DNA from: Pycnococcus provasolii
Taxonomy: Eukaryota; Chlorophyta; Pseudoscourfieldiophyceae; Pseudoscourfieldiales; Pycnococcaceae
Length of the DNA: 64,000 bases
Direction: 5' to 3'
Assembly: GCA_938743325.2 (NCBI GenBank)
Contig: OW568869.1
Location: 744,001-808,000, forward strand
A program made the position numbers and the translations under genes. Positions 1 to 10,600 of this stretch are shown here, one piece after another (position 1 is the first letter of the stretch; every line of letters begins with the position of its first letter). The notes beneath the pieces were generated by a model. The model searched no databases and was not told the DNA's origin. It saw nothing but the letters and a program-made list of their open reading frames with translations.

Positions 1-414
1 GTGCGCCTCGACGTCCAAGGCGTCCGCCGGTTGTGCCTTGGCTGTCATTCTTGCTTTGGCACCGTAGTTGTGGTTTTCGTTGTATGCTCCTGCGCCGTCT
101 CCGTGTACAGACGCCTCTGACCTTTCTCGCAGGGACACGTCGTCGAGGTCGAGGTGCCAAGCGTTTTGCGGTGGTTGCGTTCGATATCCTTTGTGCGTTT
201 GCGTTTCCCAGCAGTCGGCCATGTATTCGTTCGCCACCACAGGAACGTTGCCACCGTTGCCGTTGTCATTGTCATGGTCGTCTTCTTCCCGTTCTTGCAT
301 GTATGTGCGTGTATGTGCGCCTATGCGCGCAGAACCCATAGAGAGCACGGACGATCGTCCTCCTCCACCTCCACCTCCAGCCAACGGCGCGTGCAAGGAG
401 GCGATGCCCGGCAT
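1..414 (-). CDS. Unknown acidic protein, 3'-truncated at the window edge
   Basis: An open frame on the minus strand has no stop from about position 700 down to base 1, so the gene runs off the window. In-frame ATGs lie at 414, 339 and 300. I list the longest, but 300 is equally plausible because an acidic, Asn/Asp-rich protein-like stretch begins there (MQEREEDDHDNDNGNGG). The readable part continues with VANEYMADCWETQTHKGY and ends ...QPADALDVEAH at the edge. I recognise no family. Third-position choice and composition look coding, whereas the two overlapping frames give Arg/Ser-rich junk. The 3' part is missing, so length and function are unknown. Confidence 0.45.
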   Translation of the reverse strand, partial: MPGIASLHAPLAGGGGGGGRSSVLSMGSARIGAHTRTYMQEREEDDHDNDNGNGGNVPVVANEYMADCWETQTHKGYRTQPPQNAWHLDLDDVSLRERSEASVHGDGAGAYNENHNYGAKARMTAKAQPADALDVEAH

Positions 415-1678
415 ATGTACTACCCTTACCCAAATGGCACAAGCAGGCCGCGGAAATGAGTGAGGCGAGGGAAGGGAGAATAATGAACAGGGCGCGGCCC
501 TGGGAGAGGTCAAAGAGGGTCCGAAGGCGAGTCTTCGAATCCAACCGAACTGCGCGTTCAAACCGAGCGAGGCTGCGAGGGAGTCGGGACCCCCCTGCCA
601 CCTGCGGCCCTCCCGACAGGTCTCGCCTAGTCTTTTGTAAGCTCTCGCGTAACCTCTCGGCTCTCGCGTAACCTCTCTCGCGTAACCTCTCTCGGCTCAC
701 TCTTCTCGGCTCAACTCTTCTCGGCTCTCAATTGATTGAGAAGGTTCATTCAAGACTTCAAGAGAGGTTTCAAGCAACGACGACAGGACAGGACAGGACG
801 AAGAAGAAGACGCGGACTTGCCGGACTATCGTAGTACCCGGGTAGGTAAGGTGGGTAGGTACATAGGCGGAAGGAGCGAGAACTTGCCTGTGAAAAGAAT
901 AGCTCGTACCATGGATGGTAGGCAAGTTGCAACGCATGAAGCTTGCATGAAGAATAGTCTAATGACCACCACGTTAGTCTATCAGCAGGTGACTGGTGAT
1001 GGCCTTGGCCGCCTTGGGTGGCTGGGAAGAACGCAGGGTGAGGCTCGTTGGAAAACGTCGTTGGAAAACGTCGTGGTTACGTGGTACAACTTGCAACTTG
1101 CAAGGCGTTCGTGTAAGGCGCCTTGCAAGTTGTGAAGTTGCACGTTGTCGCTTTATTACCACGTTGTCCGCGGATGGTAATAAAGTAATTTCGTACCACG
1201 GTCTCCTCACTGCCTGCCTGACCGCGGCTCCTTGTCCTTGGTAGAACTTGATGATAGACTATTCACTGCTATTCTCTCGTTCCTGCGTCTTGCAAGCCCG
1301 TCTTGCAAGCCCGTCTTGCTTCCTTACTTGAAAGTTTTGTAGTGGTAAAGGGTAAGTCTTACGACCAAGCTGTGTATCCCCATCCCCTTGACATCTTACT
1401 TCTACATGTCTCTTCTTTGAGAAGCCGACCTCTCAAGTCACGACGACGACGAGCACCGAAGCCACCGAGCACTGGCAGACTGGTGAAGGCTCTCATGAGT
1501 GAGGCTCTCCCTCCCGTCGTCTTGAAATCTCGTAGGGTAGGGAAAAAGAAGTTCACGAGAAGTTCACGCGCGATCATTCCATTCCATTCCCACCACAGAA
1601 CAGAACATTGTTGCCGGCCTGCACAACGAATCCATCTGCTTCACCAGTTCACCTTGTGCTCACTCGTCGTTATTGGCC
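415..1678. other. Intergenic region with short tandem and inverted repeats
   Basis: No convincing gene is seen. At about 640-690 the motif ctctcgcgtaacct is repeated about three times, followed by repeats of cttctcggctcaact. From 1041 to 1200 there are direct repeats of ggaaaacgtcgt and nested inverted repeats (listed separately). At about 1290-1320 cttgcaagcccgt is duplicated. The remainder is unassigned and should include the promoter of the plus-strand gene starting at 1679. Confidence 0.5.
1079..1200. repeat. Nested foldback (inverted repeats) in a spacer
   Basis: Three inverted repeats are arranged together. cgtggtac (about 1079-1086) pairs with gtaccacg (about 1193-1200). Inside this, caacttgcaaggcg (1094-1107) pairs with cgccttgcaagttg (1119-1132), a 14-bp perfect stem with an 11-nt loop. 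Also inside, ctttattacca (1151-1161) pairs with tggtaataaag (1175-1185). The whole could fold as a closed stem carrying two hairpins. It may be a foldback or MITE-like remnant or a structured RNA element; nothing in it encodes protein. Confidence 0.55.
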
Positions 1679-2853
1679 ATGGCAACTCAACTTGAGGAGG
1701 CTCGTAAGCAGCTAGCAAGAAGATGGCCTTCTTTCGCCCTCTTTTCTGCCGGCAGAGCTTCCCGGCAACGTTCTTTATCTTTACGCCACGCAGGCCTATG
1801 CGGAGCCGGTCAACGACGCCTATTCAGCGTGGCTATTTTCGTCACGGTGATCGGCGCGACGATGCTCAGCAGTGCTGCCGCAATGATGGACGCGCGCACA
1901 CGGGGCACCGACATGCAAACGAAAGACGCGAGAGATCTCACGGACAGACCAAACGCGGGGGACGCACACTTCGAACTTCACACCGCACACATGGGGATGC
2001 AGCCGAGAAGAGCGCTGCTTGACACGTCGGTAAGCCGCTCACCGTGAATATTTGCCTTGCATGAACTTTTTGTGGCAACCAGCTAACGCCTACTCTCACC
2101 AAAACCTTGAACGCTCAGAACCTCGGACTGCGCAGCGTTCGCATGAAGATGCGCAAGGCGAAACCGCTGACAGACATTGCCTCCAAGTATGGCGCAGGCC
2201 CGATCAGGAGGCACGAGAGCCTGTTCAATAAGAAGTCCCCTCTGAAGGGTCTAAAGCACAAAGACGTCGTGCAGCACCACGACGGAACGCTAGGTTCGCC
2301 TCACCTCGTCGCGGACAGCCGATACCGCCTTACCAAGTCGCTGACTAATTCGCACGGCGAGAAGGTGGCGAAGAATATCGACCGCAACCTACACGACCCA
2401 GACAAGGGCGTGAAGCCGAAGGGACACGGCTACGTGCAGCACGTGCACAAGCTCGCGACAGGGTACAAACACAGCAAGGAGTGGCAGGATACGATGAGGC
2501 GAATCGGTAGTGGCAAACCTGAGCACATCGAGAAGCACGCAAAGTGGCTCGACAAGGTGAACAACGCGCAGACGAACAAGGAGTGGCATCGCAAGGTGAT
2601 CAAGACTGGCGCCCACCCTCACGACCATCTCGCTGCGCACCACCGCGTGACGGGCATGGGTCCCAAGCCTAAGGTGCAGCCGAAGGGCCAGTCTCGCGCG
2701 ACGATTGGCAAGTTCCGTCCGCACGACGCGAGCAGCGCCCCGTGGAAGAATCCGGTTCCTAAGAAGAGTCCTTGGCGCGCGTCTCCGAGTAGTCCGAGTA
2801 GCGCGGGATCCAGCAAGCAGTACGCGTTTGCGGAAGCGAGCGCGGGCAAGTAA
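1679..2853 (+). CDS. Unknown basic protein with N-terminal membrane anchor (two exons)
   Basis: Exon 1 is 1679-2029 and exon 2 is 2119-2853, joined in phase 0 across an 89-bp intron (donor GTAAGC, acceptor ctcag). The product is 361 residues. A hydrophobic stretch near residues 50-72 (LFSVAIFVTVIGATMLSSAA) fits a signal anchor, after a short basic N-terminus. The rest is Lys/His/Arg-rich and probably extended, with Trp-containing elements (KEWQDTMRR, NKEWHRKV) that look like a weak internal repeat, and a Ser/Pro-rich tail. The ATG at 1679 is used; a TTG six bases upstream is in frame but not a credible start. No family is recognised. The basic lumenal or secreted domain could bind polyanions, but that is a guess. 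Confidence 0.6.
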
Positions 2854-3202
2854 ACACGACGTTTTTCTACATAGTACCAAATATGTTTAAGCCTATCTAG
2901 TGGCTATATACCAAGTATATATTCGGAGTTGCACGGCCAGCGGCGGGCCCGCGACGGGATCCGTCGACACGCCGAGACGCACGGCCTCCACCTGCGCGTA
3001 GAACGCACCACAGTGGCACCACCAGTCCCTAACCGTGAGTACATTGACCTGTAGAGGAGCTATGACCGTAGCACACCTTGGGTGAGTGAATACAAACAAG
3101 CGCACGCAACAGGACCGCGGTAAATAATCCCAAATTGAGAATTGAAGTTACCAGCCCACAACTCGTCTTCGTGTTCACCTTCACAGCACGAGACCGCACT
3201 TG
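2854..3202. other. Convergent spacer
   Basis: About 350 bp lie between the 3' ends of two converging genes. It presumably holds both 3' UTRs. I see no gene, tRNA or clear repeat here; tatataccaagtatata near 2905 is a short palindromic AT-rich stretch. Confidence 0.5.
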
Positions 3203-3695
3203 TTAGTTCCCCTTCTTCCCCTTGGGCTTCTTCATGGACGCCATGGCGAAGGCGCCGCTGAACACAACCTGCAGCGCGATGTTCATCATGTGCATGGCTG
3301 GGTGGAAGGCGCTGTAGTACTTGAGCGAAGGAAGGAGACACATGCCCCACTGCAAGGCGCACAAGCCGTGAAACTTCGACTTGTTTTCTTCCGTGATGAG
3401 CGTGGTGCAGTAGCATCGCGCGAGGATCATGATCCCGCAGTACGCGCACATGATCTCCGCTGATTGGTTTGCGCCCTTGACAAGTTGCATGTCCAGGAAC
3501 ATCTTGGGCGCCACTGTATGTTCATGTCAATTATGCGTGTGATTTCAAGAGGTGAGCTTTGCCAATCAAACCAATCGTGTTCTTCTCAAACAATCCCCCC
3601 CTAGACTAAATTAAACGTAACGTACACATGAGCTGCAAGGCGTACGCGCCTCCCGCGAACGTGTCCGCGAGTTCGAGAGGAGTCAGACCCATCAT
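3203..3695 (-). CDS. Small multi-pass membrane protein, unknown (two exons)
   Basis: Exon 1 runs from 3695 to 3626 and begins MMGLTPLELADTFAGGAYAL. A 112-bp intron (3625-3514, donor GTACGT, acceptor atacag) joins it to exon 2 (3513-3203), giving MLAPKMFLDMQ at the junction and a protein of 126 residues. Exon 2 holds three hydrophobic stretches (around IMCAYCGIMILARCYC, LCALQWGMCLLPSL and MHMMNIALQVVFSGAFAMA) and a basic C-terminus, KKPKGKKGN. With the hydrophobic exon 1 segment this suggests a three- or four-helix membrane protein with a Lys-rich cytosolic tail, possibly a KKxx-like ER signal. No family recognised. The splice model is inferred from frame continuity and consensus; transcript evidence would settle it. 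Confidence 0.6.
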
Positions 3696-4622
3696 GATTG
3701 CTTACAAGCAAGAAGATGAAGTTTGCGAAGAAGGTGATGTAAGGGTACTTACGTGTACGTGTGGGAATAATGAAGGGTCCCGAGAAAGAAAAGGGAAGTG
3801 CGCTTTGCTTTGCTTTGCTGGAAAGAAAGCGCGTGTGCCCCAGGAAGGGCGCGTGTCTTCTCTCATCACGTGACGGGAGATATTTCTCCAAGGAAAGAAC
3901 AGAACAGAAAGTGGCTGATATCAAGGAAAGTGGCTGATATACTTATATTTCGACTTATTTCGCCGCTCTTGTAACCTTATACGAGCTGATATTGGGAGCC
4001 GAGACACCTGGCATTATTTTTTAATTGCCTTTACCACGTATGTATTGGGGAAGCAAGCTACCTAAAGGCCTTTACCACAACTGGGTGCCTGGGTGGTACT
4101 TCCTACTGACAGTATGTAGATTGCCTTATGTAAAGACTTACTTGTCATCACACGTTCCCGTTGTTCCTAAGGTAGGATGGGCGAGTAGGATGGGCGAGAG
4201 AAAACGCGAGGCCGCGAGATTGCCTTGTACATAGACTTATGTACTTGTCATCACACGTTCCCCTTGGTTGCATGTACGGTATGTACGAAGTAGGATGGTC
4301 AAGTTTAAGGTTAGGCGAGGCCGCAAGGGCGAGGAGATGTGAACTTCGTTGCCTCTGATGAGGTCTGAGGTCTGGGAGGTCTGTCTGGTGGAGCGTGTGT
4401 GCAGTGTGCAGTGTGCGTCCGGCTGTTTCTTGCATTTGCAAGTCCCACCACTCACTCACTCAGTCCCTCCCAGCCTCCCTCCCCCAGGTTATTAACTCGC
4501 ACGCAACCACTTGCAACGCTTAACTTGCAGTCAAACTTCCCTTGTCATTTTATTCACGGCCGGCCTTAAGGTGACCTTCCTCTTCCTGGCCGGCCTTAAG
4601 CTTAACCTGGTGCGGTGTGTGC
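3696..4622. other. Divergent intergenic region
   Basis: This is the shared upstream region of the small membrane-protein gene (minus) and the giant coiled-coil gene (plus). A possible 5'-UTR intron of the minus gene is hinted at by a gtaagt donor near 3753 and a cttgtaag acceptor near 3702. A diverged direct repeat lies at 4118-4263. Close to the plus gene, ggccggccttaag occurs twice (about 4558 and 4590). No protein-coding gene is supported. Confidence 0.5.
4118..4263. repeat. Diverged direct repeat pair
   Basis: Two copies of a segment beginning agattgcctt and ending cttgtcatcacacgttccc lie at about 4118-4159 and 4217-4263, about 100 bp apart. They differ by a few substitutions and small indels. 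The core catcacacgt(t)ccc also appears near 13975 in another spacer, so it may belong to a dispersed non-coding repeat. Confidence 0.5.
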
Positions 4623-7600
4623 ATGGCCTCAGGCTCATTAACGTCAACGTCCGGGTCATCTTTAAGTCGTCTTAAGGGAAGTCTTAAGAAAAAGTCTTCC
4701 GGGTCGTCCTCTTATCCTTTGAGTTCAGCAGTTCCGCCCTCGTCAGCAGCAGTTTCCGTTTCTGCGTCACTTCTCTTAGGCGTGTTCTCGTCCACGGCGC
4801 TCGACCCACTTTTTTTAGAAGAAAATAAGGTTAGTTCAGTTTCACGCACTTCTGCGGTACCTGCGCCTTCTTCAGCTCGTAAGCCGACTCCGATGGTGTC
4901 GCACGCACATGGACACGGGTCGCGCGCGGGAGAGGACGAGACGAGAAGAAGGCTGCTGTTCGCAGATGACGTGCAAAACTTGGCGAAGGAAAACGAACCG
5001 GCGGACGGAGGTGAAGAATCGCAACGACGGGGAGAAAAAGAAAACACGGGCAGTGGAAGAAGACGGTCGCCGAGGCGACACAGAAGGTCCGCATCGCCAA
5101 CCAACCGGGCTGACAACGAACCGCGCTCAGACACAAAGTCGTCGGGAAGACGTCGACGCGAACGACCGAAAAACGACGAGGAAGAGACGCCAGCGCACAA
5201 CACGCCGAGACTTCAGATAAATACGCCGAAGACTACAACTACAACCAAGCGCGACACAGACGTGAGACAAGACGCACACGACAACGACGAACAGGACGAG
5301 GTGGAGGCGATGCTGCGCGCGCTGGAGGCTGAGGAGAAGCAAAAGCGGGCGAAGGATCAAGAAAAGGCGAACGGCAATACCGCAGAACGCAAGAAAAGAC
5401 TCGTCGCCTTTGCCGCAAAGGACGACGTACAAAATATTGAAAGAAGGACCGACGAGCCGACACAAGGAAGCATGCCAGCCGAAACGAAAGAAGAGGAGGC
5501 GCACCTTCCGCCGCGTATGCGTACGCTGCAAGCGACGGGAGCGACGCCGGATGCGACGCAGACGCAGACCGCAGCATTGAAGTCGATGCACATGTCCCTC
5601 GACAGAGATACCGCTCTAGCACGAGCTAGGCAATTGCTGTCACACGGGCCTGAAATTGTCGACGGTACGCAGCAAGGTGCCACCTCGGAACTAGCCCAAG
5701 AAGGTGAAGTGCCGAAGAGACCACTGCAAGAACAACCTGCCATAGCTAAATCGTCGGATGAGACTCCAATATTGCATCGCGCTCGACGACTTCTCTCCGG
5801 CGCCGCAAAAGCTAGCGCGGCATTCGGACGCAGTGCCTACAAGACCGCGAACGACGACGCCTCCCATACCTCCGAGACGACCAAAACTATGCCCGGCGAT
5901 GAGGCCCAGAAGCAGAAGACGCCGATCGCAAGTTTTCAGACTGAGGTGGACAGTACAACGAAGGAGAAGAAGAAGCGTGCAGACCTTCCAAAGTCTCCTC
6001 GTCCATCCGTCGACACAGTACAAGATGAACTCGCCAAAATCGAAGAGACTGTCATTGCTGCTGCAGTAGAAATCAAGCTTAAGGAAGCAGATTTGATGGT
6101 TCTTCAGAAAGAGGCGGAGCAAGCGCAAAACCGTGGCGACACCGAGGTCGCAACGAAGATCACGACAAAGGTTTCAGACGAACGCAAATCTCTGCAGAGC
6201 CAGCGTGAGCAGCTTGTTCGTGATCTGGCAATGGCAAAACGAAAGGCGGAATCGCGTGCAACTGTTGTGGTTGCAATGACAGCAGATCAGTCGTTCTTTA
6301 GCGAATCACAAGCTCTGCCTCATAACACTGAGAAAAAGAAGTACTCGTCACCGTCACCATTCGCGAAGAAGAAACTTAACAAATTTCAGAGAGAAGCCAA
6401 AGAGCTCTTAGATTTTGCTGGGTTTTCGTCCGTCGAAAACCCATCTGTTTCCGCGCCGATTTCGCAAGGGCATGATCAACTCAAAACGCCTACCGACAAG
6501 GCAAAACCAAGCAAGTCATCCTCCAAAGAGCAGCTTCATGCAAAAGTTGAAGACGCCCAGGAGGAGCTCGCCGCCGTAGACGCGCACGCCGCGACGGTAT
6601 CTGCGGAGCTGCAGGCGGAGGAAGCGCACGTCGCGGAGCTCGAGGCGGATGCGGAGGAGGCACGCCGGCGAGGCAATACGGCGGCCGCCGCGGAGCTGCA
6701 GGTGAAAGCGTCGGAGGCGCGTAAGATGCTCGTGCGTCATCGCGCGGAGTCGCTTCGCGATCTCGCGGAGGCGCGTCGATCAGCGGAGGCGCACGTGACA
6801 TCAGCGACGGCGGATGAGATCAAGGTGCACGAGATGGAGGTGTCGGGCGCGAAGTCGGACGCTGTGCACGTGGAGGTGGAGAAGGCCCAGGCGGAGCTCG
6901 CCGCCGTAGACGCGCACGCCGCGACGGTATCTGCGGAGCTGCAGGCGGAGGAAGCGCACGTCGCGGAGCTCGAGGCGGATGCGGAGGAGGCACGCCGGCG
7001 AGGCAATACGGCGGCCGCCGCGGAGCTGCAGGTGAAAGCGTCGGAGGCGCGCAAGACGCTCGTGCGTCATCGCGCGGAGTCGCTTCGCGATCTCGCGGAG
7101 GCGCGTCGATCAGCGGAGGCGCACGTGACATCAGCGACGGCGGACGAGATCAAGGTGCACGAGATGGAGGTGTCGGGCGCGAAGTCGGACGCTGTGCACG
7201 TGGAGGTGGAGAAGGCCCAGGCGGAGCTCGCCGCCGTAGACGCGCACGCCGCGACGGTATCTGCGGAGCTGCAGGCGGAGGAAGCGCACGTCGCGGAGCT
7301 CGAGGCGGATGCGGAGGAGGCACGCCGGCGAGGCAATACGGCGGCCGCCGCGGAGCTGCAGGTGAAAGCGTCGGAGGCGCGCAAGACGCTCGTGCGTCAT
7401 CGCGCGGAGTCGCTTCGCGATCTCGCGGAGGCGCGTCGATCAGCGGAGGCGCACGTGACATCAGCGACGGCGGACGAGATCAAGGTGCACGAGATGGAGG
7501 TGTCGGGCGCGAAGTCGGACGCTGTGCACGTGGAGGTGGAGAAGGCCCAGGCGGAGCTCGCCGCCGTAGACGCGCACGCCGCGACGGTATCTGCGGAGCT

Positions 7601-10600
7601 GCAGGCGGAGGAAGCGCACGTCGCGGAGCTCGAGGCGGATGCGGAGGAGGCACGCCGGCGAGGCAATACGGCGGCCGCCGCGGAGCTGCAGGTGAAAGCG
7701 TCGGAGGCGCGCAAGACGCTCGTGCGTCATCGCGCGGAGTCGCTTCGCGATCTCGCGGAGGCGCGTCGATCAGCGGAGGCGCACGTGACATCGGCGACGG
7801 CGGACGAGATCAAGGTGCACGAGATGGAGGTGTCGGGCGCGAAGTCGGACGCTGTGCACGTGGAGGTGGAGAAGGCCCAGGCGGAGCTCGCCGCCGTAGA
7901 CGCGCACGCCGCGACGGTATCTGCGGAGCTGCAGGCGGAGGAAGCGCACGTCGCGGAGCTCGAGGCGGATGCGGAGGAGGCACGCCGGCGAGGCAATACG
8001 GCGGCCGCCGCGGAGCTGCAGGTGAAAGCGTCGGAGGCGCGCAAGACGCTCGTGCGTCATCGCGCGGAGTCGCTTCGCGATCTCGCGGAGGCGCGTCGAT
8101 CAGCGGAGGCGCACGTGACATCAGCGACGGCGGACGAGATCAAGGTGCACGAGATGGAGGTGTCGGGCGCGAAGTCGGACGCTGTGCACGTGGAGGTGGA
8201 GAAGGCCCAGGCGGAGCTCGCCGCCGTAGACGCGCACGCCGCGACGGTATCTGCGGAGCTGCAGGCGGAGGAAGCGCACGTCGCGGAGCTCGAGGCGGAT
8301 GCGGAGGAGGCACGCCGGCGAGGCAATACGGCGGCCGCCGCGGAGCTGCAGGTGAAAGCGTCGGAGGCGCGTAAGATGCTCGTGCGTCATCGCGCGGAGT
8401 CGCTTCGCGATCTCGCGGAGGCGCGTCGATCAGCGGAGGCGCACGTGACATCGGCGACGGCGAACGAGATCAAGGTGCACGAGATGGAGGTGTCGGGCGC
8501 GAAGTCGGACGCTGTGCACGTGGAGGTGGAGAAGGCCCAGGCGGAGCTCGCCGCCGTAGACGCGCACGCCGCGACGGTATCTGCGGAGCTGCAGGCGGAG
8601 GAAGCGCACGTCGCGGAGCTCGAGGCGGATGCGGAGGAGGCACGCCGGCGAGGCAATACGGCGGCCGCCGCGGAGCTGCAGGTGAAAGCGTCGGAGGCGC
8701 GCAAGACGCTCGTGCGTCATCGCGCGGAGTCGCTTCGCGATCTCGCGGAGGCGCGTCGATCAGCGGAGGCGCACGTGACATCAGCGACGGCGGACGAGAT
8801 CAAGGTGCACGAGATGGAGGTGTCGGGCGCGAAGTCGGACGCTGTGCACGTGGAGGTGGAGAAGGCCCAGGCGGAGCTCGCCGCCGTAGACGCGCACGCC
8901 GCGACGGTATCTGCGGAGCTGCAGGCGGAGGAAGCGCACGTCGCGGAGCTCGAGGCGGATGCGGAGGAGGCACGCCGGCGAGGCAATACGGCGGCCGCCG
9001 CGGAGCTGCAGGTGAAAGCGTCGGAGGCGCGCAAGACGCTCGTGCGTCATCGCGCGGAGTCGCTTCGCGATCTCGCGGAGGCGCGTCGATCAGCGGAGGC
9101 GCACGTGACATCGGCGACGGCGGACGAGATCAAGGTGCACGAGATGGAGGTGTCGGGCGCGAAGTCGGACGCTGTGCACGTGGAGGTGGAGAAGGCCCAG
9201 GCGGAGCTCGCCACCGTAGACGCGCACGCCGCGACGGTATCTGCGGAGCTGCAGGCGGAGGAAGCGCACGTCGCGGAGCTCGAGGCGGATGCGGAGGAGG
9301 CACGCCGGCGAGGCAATACGGCGGCCGCCGCGGAGCTGCAGGTGAAAGCGTCGGAGGCGCGCAAGACGCTCGTGCGTCATCGCGCGGAGTCGCTTCGCGA
9401 TCTCGCGGAGGCGCGTCGATCAGCGGAGGCGCACGTGACATCGGCGACGGCGGACGAGATCAAGGTGCACGAGATGGAGGTGTCGGGCGCGAAGTCGGAC
9501 GCTGTGCACGTGGAGGTGGAGAAGGCCCAGGCGGAGCTCGCCACCGTAGACGCGCACGCCGCGACGGTATCTGCGGAGCTGCAGGCGGAGGAAGCGCACG
9601 TCGCGGAGCTCGAGGCGGATGCGGAGGAGGCACGCCGGCGAGGCAATACGGCGGCCGCCGCGGAGCTGCAGGTGAAAGCGTCGGAGGCGCGCAAGACGCT
9701 CGTGCGTCATCGCGCGGAGTCGCTTCGCGATCTCGCGGAGGCGCGTCGATCAGCGGAGGCGCACGTGACATCAGCGACGGCGGACGAGATCAAGGTGCAC
9801 GAGATGGAGGTGTCGGGCGCGAAGTCGGACGCTGTGCACGTGGAGGTGGAGAAGGCCCAGGCGGAGCTCGCCGCCGTAGACGCGCACGCCGCGACGGTAT
9901 CTGCGGAGCTGCAGGCGGAGGAAGCGCACGTCGCGGAGCTCGAGGCGGATGCGGAGGAGGCACGCCGGCGAGGCAATACGGCGGCCGCCGCGGAGCTGCA
10001 GGTGAAAGCGTCGGAGGCGCGCAAGACGCTCGTGCGTCATCGCGCGGAGTCGCTTCGCGATCTCGCGGAGGCGCGTCGATCAGCGGAGGCGCACGTGACA
10101 TCAGCGACGGCGAACGAGATCAAGGTGCACGAGATGGAGGTGTCGGGCGCGAAGTCGGACGCTGTGCACGTGGAGGTGGAGAAGGCCCAGGCGGAGCTCG
10201 CCGCCGTAGACGCGCACGCCGCGACGGTATCTGCGGAGCTGCAGGCGGAGGAAGCGCACGTCGCGGAGCTCGAGGCGGATGCGGAGGAGGCACGCCGGCG
10301 AGGCAATACGGCGGCCGCCGCGGAGCTGCAGGTGAAAGCGTCGGAGGCGCGCAAGACGCTCGTGCGTCATCGCGCGGAGTCGCTTCGCGATCTCGCGGAG
10401 GCGCGTCGATCAGCGGAGGCGCACGTGACATCAGCGACGGCGGACGAGATCAAGGTGCACGAGATGGAGGTGTCGGGCGCGAAGTCGGACGCTGTGCACG
10501 TGGAGGTGGAGAAGGCCCAGGCGGAGCTCGCCGCCGTAGACGCGCACGCCGCGACGGTATCTGCGGAGCTGCAGGCGGAGGAAGCGCACGTCGCGGAGCT

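Noticed and set aside
500-560. tRNA-like stretch with ttcgaatcc
   Set aside because: The arms flanking the T-loop-like sequence do not pair and no acceptor or anticodon stem fits.
272-700. 142-codon minus-strand frame MSRERLRERGYARAERL...
   Set aside because: Arg-rich with no protein-like pattern; the neighbouring frame that stays open to base 1 is the better candidate.
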